64,000 nucleotides of DNA, from assembly GCA_005656395.1 (NCBI GenBank), contig SRSI01000054.1, forward strand, positions 1 through 64,000. The letters run 5' to 3'. The position numbers and the translations under genes are program-made. This stretch comes from Strongyloides papillosus. Lineage: Eukaryota > Nematoda > Chromadorea > Rhabditida > Strongyloididae. Below are positions 23,106-35,087 of this stretch, one piece after another (within the stretch, counting starts at the first letter, position 1; every line of letters begins with the position of its first letter). Under the pieces are notes generated by a model. The model did no database searches. It saw nothing but the letters and a program-made list of their open reading frames with translations, and was not told the DNA's origin.

Positions 23106-23261
23106 AATGATCGATTGATGTTTTACAATAAATTCATCACACATACAAATTTAATATATATGTATGTCACCAGTTGATGTTTTTTAACTCAACGGAGATT
23201 GGAATTGTAAAAACAAAGTTGGAAAAATTTCTACAGGTTTATCATTTTTTACCTACATTAA

Positions 23262-23860
23262 ATGCAGCTACCCCAAAATACTATCTATAATGCTACACAG
23301 CCACAAGTAGTTTATTTTTGAAATTATTAAAAAAGGTAATAGTAAGTCATCAAAGAAGTTTCAACTATTGAATCTATATATGGATTTGGTAGTAAATTTT
23401 TTTTGGAATTTGCCAATAATTGTGTTCCACAACTAAAATATACAAAACAGCGGCAAACAATTAGATTATTCAAATATGACTTATATCGATAAGTTTAATA
23501 CTTGCGTTTGGTTTCAAAAAAATTTTAATAAATACACTAATTTTTTTAATTTCATATGAAAATGCAAATAATAGAATAAAAAGTATTGATACGAACTATT
23601 TGAAAAAATGGGACTCTCTAAAAACGATAAAACAATAATAGATAAAGAAATCAAGATATTAAGAAAGCCGTCAATTTTAAAAGTATAATAAAAGAAACAA
23701 TCTCCTATGCTACACAACCACAAGAAGACACTTTTTATGGCATATTACGACAAACAGCTACTTTTTATATTAAACAACCTGAAGAACTAATTACTATGCT
23801 GCAAAACTACAAGTAATTATCTATTATGTTCCACAACTACTACATTGCTGCCCTGCTTAA
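23262..23860. repeat. Degenerate short repeats around 'CTACACAACCACAAG'
   Basis: Units such as ATGCTACACAGCCACAAGTA (about 23289), ATGCTACACAACCACAAGAA (about 23706), ATGCTGCAAAACTACAAGTA (about 23795) and ATGTTCCACAACTACTAC recur. In 23700-23850 they follow each other about every 30 bp. This looks like an eroded minisatellite. The sequence between the first and later units has no gene. Confidence 0.45.
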
Positions 23861-25112
23861 AGAGAAAAAAACCAAATTGAGGATGTTGCAAACAATAATA
23901 TTACAAATTTCTTAAAACTTTCCTAATTTTCTAAATTTAAAGATAAATAACTCTAACTTTTTTCGTAGAAATTTAAAAAATACTAATTTTATTCAGTTTA
24001 TTACATCAGATATTTTTTAATAATAGTTGGAAACTATCTTATACTTACTTATTTTATTCTGTTAACTTACATTTTTGCTTTAAATCTTATATTTTAACTT
24101 TAACTAAAAATGATAACGAATGATACTGTAGGTTTTAACTATAATAAATCTATTGGCTCTAATACTGCCACTATTTCTTATAGTGCCAATTTCAAGATCA
24201 ATAATGCTGTCATTTTAAGCACTAATTTGTCAGCAGTTAAGTCTGTGATAAAGATTAGTAAATTCAGAAACAATGCAAGGATTTCTGGCGTTGCAGTCAA
24301 GGATTCCTGGCAAAGTCATCCGGCGAAAAATATATATTTAAAATTTTAAAAGTCTTTGTCAGACTATCCGATGTCGAACATGCTGCTTATGCTAACGATG
24401 CAACTAATATAGCAAACAAAAAAAATTGTTACTATTAACAATAATTCATTTTGAGAAAACCAAATAAAAGGTATTCGTTGTGTAAAAGAAAAACGGTTGT
24501 ATATAATTCTGATCAACTATAATGAATAAAAATGATGAGATTACTTTCTAATAAAGTACAAAATTAGGAGATTTCTAAAGCACTAACAAAAACAGAACGA
24601 TCAAGAAAATCAAGATCTATACAGTAAAAGTAAAAAAATTGCTAAAAGTCTAACAGAAAGAACGAGAAAATAAAGAAATGAGATGGCTGGGGATAATATT
24701 TTTTTACCACGTACTTTTGAAAGAAAAATCAAAAAAGTATAATTTAAAGTGGAAATAGTAAATTTAAAAAAATGAGCTTTTGAAAAATTAGAGAGGCTAA
24801 AACCAGAAGAAACGACTAGTTGAAAAAATTATTAATAATTTACTAACTTTTGAATCCTTTGGAAAAGATCTTTTCAATTTCGTTGATGTTGCTTAAGATA
24901 TTTGTAATCGTCTGTCATACAAAAAACGAAAATCTACATTGTTTATAATGATTTATAATACATTCATTTCTTGGTGATTTTAATGATAAAAATAAGTTTA
25001 TAATATGTTATTCAAAATGCGATTACCATTTAAGAAATAAATATTTAAAACTGTATCTTCAACAGTTTATTCAAACAAATTATATCTAGTTGATATACCA
25101 TATAGGATTTTT
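23861..25112. other. AT-rich, weak frames only
   Basis: A 79-codon ATG frame at 24110-24349 (+) is Ser/Asn-rich and uninterrupted, but has no recognised domain or splice context. A basic scrap (LTKTERSRKSRSIQ, about 24570) is followed by stops. I do not call either. Confidence 0.35.
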
Positions 25113-26853
25113 TTTAGAATAGTGGACGCGTTTTATTCGCATAATTAAGTACGTAAAAATAAAAATTAATAATTTTTTTTGAATAAATTATTTAATATTA
25201 AGTCTTTTAAACTTTTTAAAAAGTAAAAAAAATTATTTCAAGTTTACTTTTTTTCGATTCTTAAATGATCCAATTTTTTAAAAAAAACACGCCAATATCC
25301 GACATAAAAATTCAAATTTTAGCATAAATAGCAAAAGTCGTCATAAATAACCAAAATCTTCTTAAATAAACAAACTTCCAAAAAAAACCAAAAATACCAT
25401 AAATAACTTAAAAATCAGTAGAAATATAATTTAAAAATATGTTTTTTTTAAAATTTCTTTATAAAAATTCCTGGATTCTTAAGACTTACAAATAGCAAAT
25501 TCAAGTGATATTCCAAGACTCTTCGGAACTTTTTAACTTTTTGGCACTCCAGAGTCAGCTGAAAGTTTCCTTTTGAAATAGAAATTTTTCCACTAACTCT
25601 GTAGTGCTGTGAGAGAAAGATGGGGAGATCTAGCCAAAACTTTCGCTGTGGTGCCAGAAAGTGTAGAAAAAGAGTTTCAACAAAGGCGAAAACGTTCTTC
25701 GGCCAGATGAAATTGGAGATGAATACTGTGTTTATGTACTTGTACATGTTCATAACCAAAAGTACACAAGCGATTATATTAGATCAGCTGGATATTTCGA
25801 CTTCTACTGCTGTTTCGTTCAATAAATATACAAAGCAGCTACTTTCAGATGCAATTGACCTCTCAGACGTCACAATTGGAGGCTATAATGTCGTTGTGGA
25901 AATTGATGAATCCAAGTTTGGTAAGAATAAATATCATAGGAGCCATCCAGTTACATGTGCATAGGTCGTTGATGGTGTCAAATTAACTCCCTAGAGAAAA
26001 ATATTTGCTTGAGTGGCGAACAGAAAAGATGATGAAACCTTGATAGACATCATCACCAAACACGTAGCTAAGGGAAGCATCATCTATACTGATTGTTTGA
26101 AAGAATACAGCAAATTGAAAGACCATGGGTAGGTGCATAAAAAGGTTAACAACAAAAAGAACTTCAAAGACCATAAAACTGGAGTCTACAGCAATACTAC
26201 AGAAGAGACATGGAATGGTATGAAACAGACGATTCCTCCAAGAAATAGAAACAAGAAAATGATTGACGATTTTTTGTGGGGCTTCATCTGGAAAAGAATA
26301 AATAAAGGAAAGAAATTTGAAGGGCTTACCTGGGCCCTAAAAAAATCAGATGGCTCGATGCTGATAATATTGGTAAAGAATTAGATGACAATTTCGACTG
26401 CATAGGCTCTGTGGAGTCAGAGTTTGATTCAGAAACTAAAGGAAGTGTAATTTCTTCACCAGAAAATAAAAAAAGAAAATTATAAATTTTTTAAATAAAA
26501 ATTTTTAATAAAATTTCTAAACAAAACTTACTTTTATCACTTCGTGGGATGGGAATCAAGGACTCATTCGCTAATAGGTTACTAAATCTAATGGTAGAAT
26601 TTAACAAAACTAAAAAAAGTATAATAAAATATATTAACAGTACCGAAAAATATAAAAAAAAATGCTTAAAACAGTAAAATAATTAAATAAAAATAATGTG
26701 CATTAACAACAATTTAACTTAATAATAATATAACAAAATTATAACATAACATAATAAAAATAAAATATAACATACTAAAATGACATAAGTAATATGTTTT
26801 CCTAATACAGGTAAAAATTTTCGTGGTGGAAAAAATGCGTCCACTATTCTAAA
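25113..26853 (+). mobile_element. Merlin (IS1016-like) DNA transposon
   Basis: The ends are an exact 17-bp inverted repeat, TTTAGAATAGTGGACGC (25113-25129 and, reversed, 26837-26853). Looser similarity extends inward to AAAATTTTTACC-like sequence. The interior encodes a transposase of the Merlin/IS1016 family. Element length 1.74 kb is normal for the family. I could not identify a convincing 8-9 bp target duplication. Confidence 0.85.
25620..26485 (+). pseudogene. Merlin (ISXO2/IS1016-like) transposase, inactivated
   Basis: The N-terminal part has the zinc-ribbon tail NFRCGARKCRKRVSTKAKTF and a helical linker ending DISTSTAVSFNKYTKQLL. The DDE domain follows: VVEIDESKFGKNKYHRSHPV (first Asp), IIYTDCLKEYSKLKDHG (second Asp) and NTTEETWNGMKQTIPPRN (Glu), then FLWGFIWKRIN. 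Lesions: TAG at 25962 (Trp expected), TAG about 25994, TGA about 26012, TAG about 26130, and a shift in an A-run near 26341. After the shift the frame continues SVESEFDSETKG and ends in basic ENKKRKL at about 26485, possibly a nuclear-localisation tail. The enzyme would cut and paste the element. Confidence 0.88.
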
Positions 26854-26924
26854 GTTTAACCAAATTCTTTTATGTTTAATCAAAAAAAACGGTTTTCATC
26901 TTGTCTTCAAACATTAAATATATG

Positions 26925-27720
26925 AATATTATTAGAAGACTTTAAGTAGGCATTAATCGCATTTTAAAAGCTTTAAAATAGTTAAAAAATATTAATTCAT
27001 TGTATAAAAATTTCGAAATAAATGATAGAATTAGTAATACAGATTATGATATTTTTAAAATTTGCACATTAAATTCTTATATTAATAGAGACGGTGTTAC
27101 TATTAATGAATAAAATATAGATTATATAATTACTAATAGTGAATTAACTTCGATTTCAAAAAATCGATTATTTTTAAGAGCTTTATTTAATCAAGCATCT
27201 GTAACTGTATTTCTACAAGGAGGAACATAAATGCTTAGTGATGTTTGCCGGTGTTATAATTTATGCACACATAAAACTGGTATGTACATTGGACACATCA
27301 TTTTAGATTTCATTCATTTAAAATTAAACAACACTATGAGAAATGGAAAACTGCAGTTACAGCTAGTTCATCTTTTAAAAGCTATCTTCTCATAGACCAT
27401 TCGAATAGAAATGACTAGATATTTAATAACAGATATACTCTCGATTCTAACATATTAGATGATGCACATAGATATCTAAAAAGAAATAAATATGATGGTT
27501 AAATTATTAATCCTTAAAAAAATTTCGTAAAGTTTTTTAAATCTTGTAGCTGTGGTAATTGAACTTGTGACAGGTATTTTAGTGCTGTTATTAAAGAAAA
27601 TAACTACTTTTATCATTTCAGTTTACATTCTTTCGTTGCACAAGCATCTTCAGCAATATTTCCTGACAACAGAAAAATCATGCGTTATAAGATATGAATC
27701 TATTGATAGACTGTATACAA
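26925..27720 (+). pseudogene. Unrecognised ~250-codon protein relic
   Basis: One frame (about 26925-27290) reads INSLYKNFEINDRISNTDYD, ICTLNSYINRDGVTINE, then SELTSISKNRLFLRALFNQA and SVTVFLQGG. After a shift near 27295 it continues KQHYEKWKTAVTASSSFKSY, RYTLDSNILDDAHRYLKRNK, FFKSCSCGN, stop, TCDRYFSAVIKENNYFYHFS, and LHSFVAQASSAIFPDNRK, ending near 27720. The composition is clearly proteinaceous, with a Cys cluster (CSCG...C). About eight in-frame stops occur, mostly TAA/TAG where Gln would fit and one TGA where Trp would fit. No family is recognised. A host gene, viral integration or large transposon gene are all possible. Confidence 0.5.
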
Positions 27721-28424
27721 CATATGTTAAAAACATCGAAAAAGAGAATGTTTCACTCAAAAATTTTTCCATGTTACAAGTATGTAATATACAGACGTTT
27801 TTTGAAATTACTAATAAAATGACATTTTACAAACAAATTCTTTGTAATTTCACAGAAATTATGTCATTTAGCAAATAATAATCTGTAATTTTGAGAAAAA
27901 AATTGTTAAATTACAGACTAGTAACACTTTATAAAAAAGTAATATTGCACATAAATTATTACTTTAAATGTAAAAAGATTAGAAGTATTTATATATTTTT
28001 TTTAAACTTTTTTTATTTTCTTCATCTTCATTTTTGTGATTAACATTTCTAGGGATTATCAAGACATAATTTAAATCTACTACCATAGAACAACAATCAA
28101 ACATTAATATTTCATCTATATTATAAGTAAACTTATTTTTAACAAATTTTCTATTTAAGAGAACTGCTTTTACAATTTTTTATAATATAAGCTATTAAAA
28201 AGACATTGGTAGATTTTGTACATAAACTTCCAATATTTTGGATTGTTATGTACTATCCCAATTTTTATATATGATGGAAAGTAAGTTTTACGAAATTTCA
28301 TAATTTATATATATACGCGCTACTTAAAATATATTTTTTTGTCATAATTATGTCATCAATTTTTTTAACTATTTAAATTTTTATTAATAATTATTCATTT
28401 TAAACTTCTCTTAATATTTAGATA
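27721..28424. other. AT-rich, no gene seen
   Basis: A 108-codon frame at 27552-27878 is mostly a shadow of the relic above. The rest to 28424 shows nothing supported, except GTAAGT/TTTAG signals near 28280 and 28420 that do not join open frames. Confidence 0.35.
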
Positions 28425-28963
28425 ATGTATGATAATGAAGTACCACAATTGCAACATTTTTATTTCAAGCGTAAGAAAGTTGACAAACAAGTTCTTTAAC
28501 AAATCACGGAAGAGGAAAATTACAGAAGCAGTTGTGGTAAATGATAAAAATTTGGTAAATATTGTAACGTCTGAGGATGTATTGACGTATCTATTGGTAA
28601 AAGAAAGGGACTACTGCGATTCTGAACTTCAATCACGCGTCAATATTATGTTAATCTTGGGAGTTCATTATGATCAAAATGATGAACCAGCAATTGCAAA
28701 TATTAAATTTGATTACATGGGAATGAAGTTTTCAAAAATAAGATTTTTTAAATTATTTGTTGTTAAGGTACAAAAACAACAGTATTCTTTTTACATTACA
28801 GAAATATGTCAACTCCTGTTCAAAATATGAAAAAATTAAATACAATATAATTTATGAATCTGATGGGACAAGTCAAAGTTTGGAGGGGAAGCCATTAAAA
28901 TTTAATAAAACACTTGCAAACAGAATTTTTATGAAATACGGATGTTTTAAAATTGACGTGTAA
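28425..28963 (+). CDS. Candidate small gene with one or two short introns
   Basis: Two frames are joined precisely by a 34-nt GT...AG intron (28768-28801: AAG|GTACAA...ACATTACAG|AAA), phase 0, giving FKLFVVK joined to KYVNSCSKYE and ending DV at TAA 28961-28963. Upstream, ATG 28425 (MYDNEVPQLQHFYFK) joins in frame to AVVVNDKNLVNIVTSEDV if a second 55-nt intron (28471-28525, GTAAGA...ATTACAG) is removed. Otherwise ATG 28429 reads straight through. The product would be about 140-165 residues, with middle segment LLVKERDYCDSELQSRVNIM. No stops, unlike the surrounding relics. No domain recognised. Confidence 0.5.
28768..28801 (+). other. Putative 34-nt intron
   Basis: GTACAAAAACAACAG... ends TTTTTACATTACAG. 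Its removal joins two open frames at phase 0. The length is very short for most animals. Confidence 0.5.
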
Positions 28964-29194
28964 TTTTTTAAAATTAAATCTATAATTTTTACTTATTTTT
29001 AACTTTTTTAAATAAAAATGTATTGTTTTGTCTACTTAATAAAATATGGTTTATATATTTATATAGTATTTGTTATTTTCTTGCCTATGCTAAAAAAAAT
29101 GCTCGAAAAATAATGTTGTGATTGATAAAATATATAAACACATACTTGTTTCATTATGCAAAATGAGTATGTAGTTTTGATGAAATGTCTGATA

Positions 29195-29243
29195 TATACA
29201 GACTTTGTAATAATATCCACTAAAAGTTAACAAAGTCTGTATA
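29195..29243. repeat. Hairpin, 14-bp perfect stem
   Basis: TATACAGACTTTGT (29195-29208) and ACAAAGTCTGTATA (29230-29243) are exact reverse complements with a 21-nt loop. It could be the core of a very small palindromic element. No transcript evidence. Confidence 0.55.
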
Positions 29244-29393
29244 TTACACACTTGCAACACAAAAAAAATTTTGAGTGTAAGGAAAAAAGAAAAAATATAG
29301 AATATGCATTGGAATATTATTTAATTAATTAATTACTATAATGTTTATATTTTTTTATTTATTAGAAAAAATTTTTGCTTGGATTTTTTTGAA

Positions 29394-29484
29394 GTGGCGC
29401 AAAAAATGCATATAGTGGCAGTTTTGTATACATTTAAGGTGGCGCATAATAATGCATATAGAGGCGCAATTTTTAATACATCCG
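29394..29484. repeat. 45-bp tandem duplication
   Basis: Two copies begin GTGGCGCA (29394 and 29439) and share AATGCATATAG and the trailing AATACAT-like end. Each unit also has an internal half-repeat (TAGTGGCAG / TAGAGGCGC). Confidence 0.6.
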
Positions 29485-31286
29485 AAACACCGACGTATTT
29501 TGTATTTATTTAAATTTTTACAATAGAAAGTTTCATAAAATATCTGCTTCATTATTTATTCCTCAACCTAATACGATTGAATGGCGAAGTGAAAGATACA
29601 ATACCTATACTATAAGAAATTTCAGAGATTTTATTTATAGTTTACCATTTGTATTATGAACGTTATAACATGATAGATGTTAAATTTTTAGACTGGCTAT
29701 GCCGTCAAAAAATTGTCTTTTATATTGGCTTTTAGATGTGACTTGGAGACTGGAATGTTTTATTGGTTATTGGAAAGTCTGGCATTTAATGAGTTTTCTT
29801 ATTTTTATTGATCTTCATATATCGTTTGCTGTAATTAAATTCTTTATGTACTTAATTGCTTTTTGTGAAAATTGCATTATAATGTGTTTCTACATTTCAC
29901 ATTATAGTTTTTTAAATCATATCCAATTGTTACAAAAAGAGGAAATGAAAAAGCGGTGCTTATACATGTGTGTCAGATGAGACAAATTAAATACTCTGTG
30001 AATATCTTATAAATATTGATTAAACGTTTGAGTAAAAAGGAAAGTGAAAATTTAAGTGAGTGCATAGGCATTGTTGTTTTTAATCATGAGCAAGTCAGTA
30101 AATTTTTCGACCTGATTTTGTCGGTTTAGGGTCGCTTTTTAAAATCGGCCAGTTAAACAAGTAAATATACACCTGTAAGAAACATAATCTTATTATAATT
30201 AAAGAAAATTTCCTATTAATAAAAATATTACAATATATAAATTATAAATGATCTCCTAAAACTAATAAATTGGTCAAATTCTTAGTAGTTAAATTAGTTC
30301 GTCGATAATTTCTAATATATATAATAGTGTTGAACTCCGAGATTTGATGTTAGTTGACTTTATTATTCTTAATTTTTGATAATTGACTATGTAAATTAGG
30401 TGCTGATAACTTTACTGAACTCCAAAATGGCCAATATTAATTTCAGAACTAATGTTTTTAACATGGTAAAGATGATTATTATTTCACCAACAGATGAATT
30501 TTTCAAAGTTGTCAGTGAATAGTATAAAACCGACCTTAAAATTTGGAGTCGACCCATAAAAATTGGTCAGGAATCGATCCATTTTTAAGGTTCGACCTGG
30601 GTCAGATCCCATGTTAACTTGTTCTTAACAAATCACAATTGTTTTCTCCTAGAATGTTAAAAATTCTGGAAGCATTTATACTAGCCTCATTTAAAAAAAG
30701 AGACTAGTATGAATTGAAGCTTGAGTTGGAGCTGCTATTGAAGCGGCTATTTCAATGGATCTGACACAAATTAACTGCATGGTTAAATGGGACGATTGTA
30801 AGATCTTCATGATTCTGAGAGAATATATCAGTTTTATTATGATACTTCTCGTGTGATAAATATATGTGTGTTTCAAACCGGTACTTGTATACGAATGCAG
30901 CAAAACGCTAGAGCTGCTGTTTGACTAAGTGGCTATGAATAGCCAATTTAAGTGCAGATACTTGTCTCTCAGTGGCAGGTTTGAACGAAAAGCTGAGTAA
31001 ATTGAAAATTGATTAATTTGTAAACTAGTCTAATTGGAAAAGGAATAATATGCATACTTCCAAATATTTATTTTTTACAGCATATAAGTAAAAATTTAAA
31101 TTTCCGATATTTTATTTAAAATGTTTACTTAGATTTATCATAAAGAAAGAATAATTTCATAAATAAAATTGGTGATAAATTGCAAAATAAGAAGCCTTGT
31201 ACATTTAACTTATTAAAGAGTACAAATAAAACATCAACTCTAACATTATTAAAAACATTCATTGAGTATAAGTTGTTACTTTATAT

Positions 31287-32043
31287 TACAGGGTTATTTG
31301 GAAATATATCACAAATATTTAAAAATATGTCGTTTTTATTTAAAAATATATCCTCGTTATATTAAAATATATCATCATTATTCACAAATATATACTTAAT
31401 ATTTATAAATATATATTCAATGGCTGTTGAAAGCAGTAATTTCTCAACATTTTGTTAAGTTTCTTGATTAATTTTTTACTAGTTTAATAATGGTAAATAT
31501 AGTATTCGTACGATTATCAAAGATAATGATAAGTTTTATCATTAAAAATGTCCTAAACAAAAGGTTCACGCTATCAATTCTTGCCAGCACATAAATCTGC
31601 TCTGAATCTAACTATGGAAGATTTTCGTAATCTTAAAGCTCGTTATTGTTTACTATAAAAGCGAGTAATAACTAAAAATCAAATTATTTTAAGAGTGGGA
31701 CAAGTGATCGAAACAATGAAACATGAACTTCAATTTCCTAACTACTATGAACATATGCGGATATTTTTGGATCAAATATTTTCTGAAATACCATTTATTT
31801 AAATTTTTTTATTGCAATTATTTTATTTTTTTATTAAATATATTGGAAAAGGTTGAGGATATATTAAGAAATATTTGCGATATATTTTAATATACTTGAT
31901 ATATATTTCTAAACAATTGCGGCATATTGCAAAAATATATATTTTAATATACTTGATATGTATTTCTAAATAATTGCGACATGTTATAAAATACAATATA
32001 TATATTTTGAAATACTAGCGACATATTACAAAATAACCCTGTA
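31287..32043 (+). mobile_element. 757-bp TIR element with TA ends
   Basis: Left end TACAGGGTTATTTGGAAATA and the reverse complement of the right end TACAGGGTTATTTTGTAATA define the TIR, with TA at both borders. Subterminal zones (31305-31425 and 31836-32030) are packed with repeated AAATATATCNC / GCGACATATT-like units. The middle retains about 75 codons of a protein. Probably a non-autonomous or truncated DNA transposon with a TA target. Confidence 0.72.
31569..31801 (+). pseudogene. C-terminal protein remnant in TIR element
   Basis: The frame reads RYQFLPAHKSALNLTMEDFR, RYCLL, TAA near 31660, then KNQIILRVGQVIETMKHELQ and EHMRIFLDQIFSEIPF, ending at TAA about 31801. It lies centrally between the TIRs, so it is probably the tail of the element's transposase, but I see no catalytic motif. 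One in-frame stop. Confidence 0.4.
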
Positions 32044-32774
32044 TTTATTATAAAAAAATTTCTAATATATTAATTATACTAATTTTATTGCAGATAGTTT
32101 TAAAACCAATCCAAAAAAAATAAATTTACAATAATTTAAGACAAAATAAGATATTACCAATAGAACTGAAGATATATTTTTTGTAATAATACAAACATAT
32201 TTAAAGAAATTATTTTTAAAAATTTAGATTAATTTATATCATATAAATGAACAATTAAATCAATTAATTCAAAAATTTAATGCAATAGTTCTTTAGAATA
32301 CTACTGCTTTGTAAGAAGTAACAGGAACTACTTTTATGTATGCTCAAATGATAAATGACATACGAAGACAAAATTAGTACCAACAACAGAAATTAATATC
32401 AATGATGTGAAAAACTAGCGACTTGGTCGAGAACTGATAAAAACAAGACAGGCCAATTGTAAACAAATAATAAGAATTTAAAATAATATATTTATTAGAT
32501 TAAACCAACATGGCAAAATTAAAGTAAAGTGTAATTGTAAACATTAAAAAAACATTTTACTTTATGAGAGATAAGTGAATGCAAAATAATGACTAAATAT
32601 GTTTAAATTCACAAATATTTATAGGTACTGCTGGAGGACTTGTTACACCTCTCTTAGTTTTGACAAATTTATTTGTTTTATTGACTGGATGTTTGAAATA
32701 TTGTTTTATTATAATGTATGTTTTTAATTACACTCTTTTTGAATATAAGTTGCTGAAGTATCATTTTGTTGAAG
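32044..32774 (+). other. Possible 5' exon region of the next gene
   Basis: After an acceptor-like TATTTATAG (about 32615-32624) a frame runs GTAGGLVTPLLVLTNLFVLL, then KYCFIIMYVFNYTLFEY, strongly hydrophobic like a membrane segment, to a donor GAAG|GTTAGT at 32775. Its phase does not fit the following exon, so it may be intron or a different isoform. The rest of the interval is AT-rich without features. Confidence 0.25.
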
Positions 32775-32846
32775 GTTAGTGCTTTTGGTGTTCCTTCTAT
32801 TTTTCTTTTAATAATGGAAAATATTTTTTGATTTCTATATTTTCAG

Positions 32847-33243
32847 GGTATTAACGGTTACTGCTGTAGACTTCCAAAACTAACAGCGGTGTGGTATACG
32901 TTGTAAGTGTGAGGTTTCACCAACATCTCCGTGGACACCAACTGACTATTTGGTAGATTTTTTAGTATTTATATTGGCTGTTAATTTCATTAGATTTGAT
33001 ATTTTGTTAGTCTTTATTACTACAAATATTTTCTTTTGTTTTAGTGATCCTTTTTCACATTCTGATTATGGGTATTACAGGAAAGGAAGAAACTTATTCG
33101 AACTTGCTTCTAATCCAGGGCAAGGAAAAGAAGAGAAGAAGGAAAAGAAAGCCTTGATATCTCCTGAACAAAAGAAAATCCTCAACAAAAACATTCTCAA
33201 TCATCGTTTTAGGGACCATCTCAGACAGCTCGTCACGATATAG
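32847..33243 (+). CDS. 3' exons of a candidate spliced gene
   Basis: Exon 32847-32902 follows TATTTTCAG and reads GINGYCCRLPKLTAVWYT. Removing a 142-nt intron (32903-33044, GTAAGTGTG...TTGTTTTAG) joins it in frame to exon 33045-33243 (FDPFSHSDYGYYRKGRNLFE, a Lys/Glu-rich stretch, and HRFRDHLRQLVTI), ending at TAG 33241-33243. Another GTTAGT...TTTTCAG intron (32775-32846) lies upstream. Splice sites are strong and there are no internal stops, so this is one of the best host-gene candidates. The tail is highly charged. Family not recognised. Confidence 0.5.
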
Positions 33244-33496
33244 ACTTTATCAGTTATTCAAAATTATACACAAATGTTTCGCCAGCATATTAATCAAGAA
33301 GATGAAGCTTTGTTGGTAGTACTTTATGGATGTTATTGATAATTCTTTTCCCCCATGGTTATTGTTATTTTGTTTTCTAATAATAGTTATTTTTAATAAA
33401 TGCCGTTGTTAATTTTGAATAATTTTAAATCCTTTTTCTTTATTGAGGCTTATTTTCTTGTTTAGTTTCTTATCACTGATTTTATTATAATATGAA

Positions 33497-33624
33497 TACC
33501 GGGTGACCGGCGAATTTCTGCGTTTTTGAAGACATAAAATTATTCTATATAGAAAGTACTTGCAAACGGAAAGTAGGTAAACAAACTGTCATCAAAAACG
33601 GAGAAATTCGCCGACCACATGGTA
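33497..33624. mobile_element. 128-bp MITE
   Basis: The ends are inverted repeats of about 33 bp: TACCGGGTGACCGGCGAATT on the left, TACCATGTGGTCGGCGAATT for the reverse complement of the right, continuing TCTSCGTTTTTGA. TA flanks both sides. It has no coding capacity. It is noticeably GC-richer than its flanks, so it looks fairly recent. Confidence 0.8.
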
Positions 33625-35087
33625 GTTATTTGAAATTATAAGTACTCATATTTTATTTCATAACTTTTTTAAGATAGTGTAGAAAATTATTTGGTTAATT
33701 TAATATATTGTTCAATTCAGTATATTTCTTAATCCGAGAAGTTTAGTGTTTTGTTTTTCAGAACATAACGTATATGTATTATGTTATATTTATATATATA
33801 AAATTTTCTTTTAAATATTGTATAATATATTTATTTATTTTTGTATATATAATTTTTATTACTAATAATAAAATTTTATTTAAAGTTATTGTTTCATTTT
33901 GTGATTTTAATGTTAATTATGTGCGATTTTTTTGTTAAAGATGATATACTCTGTTTAAATTTTTAGATATTTATAATTAATTCAATTTTTGCTTTCAAGT
34001 CTAAACTTTTAAGTTTTGCTAAATATACTTTTTTAAAGTTTTTAATTTTTAGTATCGTAAAATACTGGTGTTTTACAAATTGTATACTTTCTCCTTAGCA
34101 AAATAACAGTATAAAAGTAAAAAGTATTTGATATCAATTTAACTTTTCAACCAAAGGTTTATTATGGCGGATCTAACAACTAATATAAACAAAAGGATTT
34201 GCCCTTTTCTAATGTCAAGAATTCAAAAGCTTTTGGTGATAATGAAGATGATCTCCCTACTGATTCTGTTAAAAGGCGTGTGAGATACTTAAGATAAAGA
34301 GAATTTACTTTGGAGAGTATTTTAGTCTTACGGAGTCTGGTTAAAAAGTTGATACTATGCTTAAAAAAACTTTGTGGACTTCAGATAACGATATTTATGT
34401 TTAAAACTTTTTTCATACATAAATGGGATTCATGATGTCAGATAGTTATTATTTAAGAGAAGAGATGAAGAATTAAAAGTTATTGAAAAACAAAATAAGA
34501 GTCACTCATCGCATGAGATTCGTTCTACCGTTGCAAAAGCTTTAAAGACTGAATTTCTTAACTATATTGATTATGGAGTTCTCAGGATCACTAAATCATG
34601 TTAAGCGTATTTTACAATCGATGCACAATGTTGGAGCATCAACTGTAACATGTTGTATCAATGGATTTGGTTCCATTGTTTTCCTGTAAAGATTTCTGTC
34701 CCTAGTTTTAAACATTTTAATTTTGAATTTCTGTCAAGTGAGTTTAGTGGATATTTTCTAGAGAGTCTTTGTTTTCCCTAGTTATGCAGTTGTTCTTTTA
34801 AAGAAAAAAATATATAACTTGACTTGTTTATTTACACCTTATGATTGTAACTGTTTCCGCAATTATGTCACAAACTATGGGAACTTTGGCAGTCTTAAAC
34901 ATCTTAAATTGCATAACAAAGTTATGCATAGTTGCTGAATGCCATTATGAAAAATTAGTGAAAAAGAAATATGGAAATGTTTTTACATCTCAAATTATTA
35001 TTATTTTTTCTGGTCGCTATAATATAAAGCTTGCTACTAGAGCTCTTGGTGTTATATTAAACACACTATTTTGTTTAGTATTAAATT
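33625..35087. other. AT-rich with a worn coding relic
   Basis: From 34165 to about 34900 plus-strand scraps such as NSKAFGDNEDDLPTDSVKRR, REFTLESILVLRSLVKKL, HVKRILQSMHNVGASTVTCC and NYGNFGSLKHLKLHNKVMH appear in shifting frames. They suggest a decayed protein gene up to the left edge of the foldback. No family assigned. Confidence 0.35.

Larger units (their letters stand above)
28964..31286. other. AT-rich interval with small repeats, no gene
   Basis: Contains a hairpin at 29195-29243 and a tandem repeat at 29394-29484. There is a loose inverted similarity between about 30105-30165 (GTCGGTTTAGGGTCGCTTTT) and the reverse strand of 30535-30600 (TGGGTCGACTCC...AAGGTCGG), possibly a worn MITE. 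The 93-codon frame at 29699-29980 and a scrap near 30810-30915 (YYDTSRVINICVFQTGT) are unassigned. Confidence 0.35.

Noticed and set aside
23262..23860. CRISPR-like array
   Set aside because: Units are degenerate and near-contiguous rather than identical repeats with unique spacers, and the DNA is eukaryotic.
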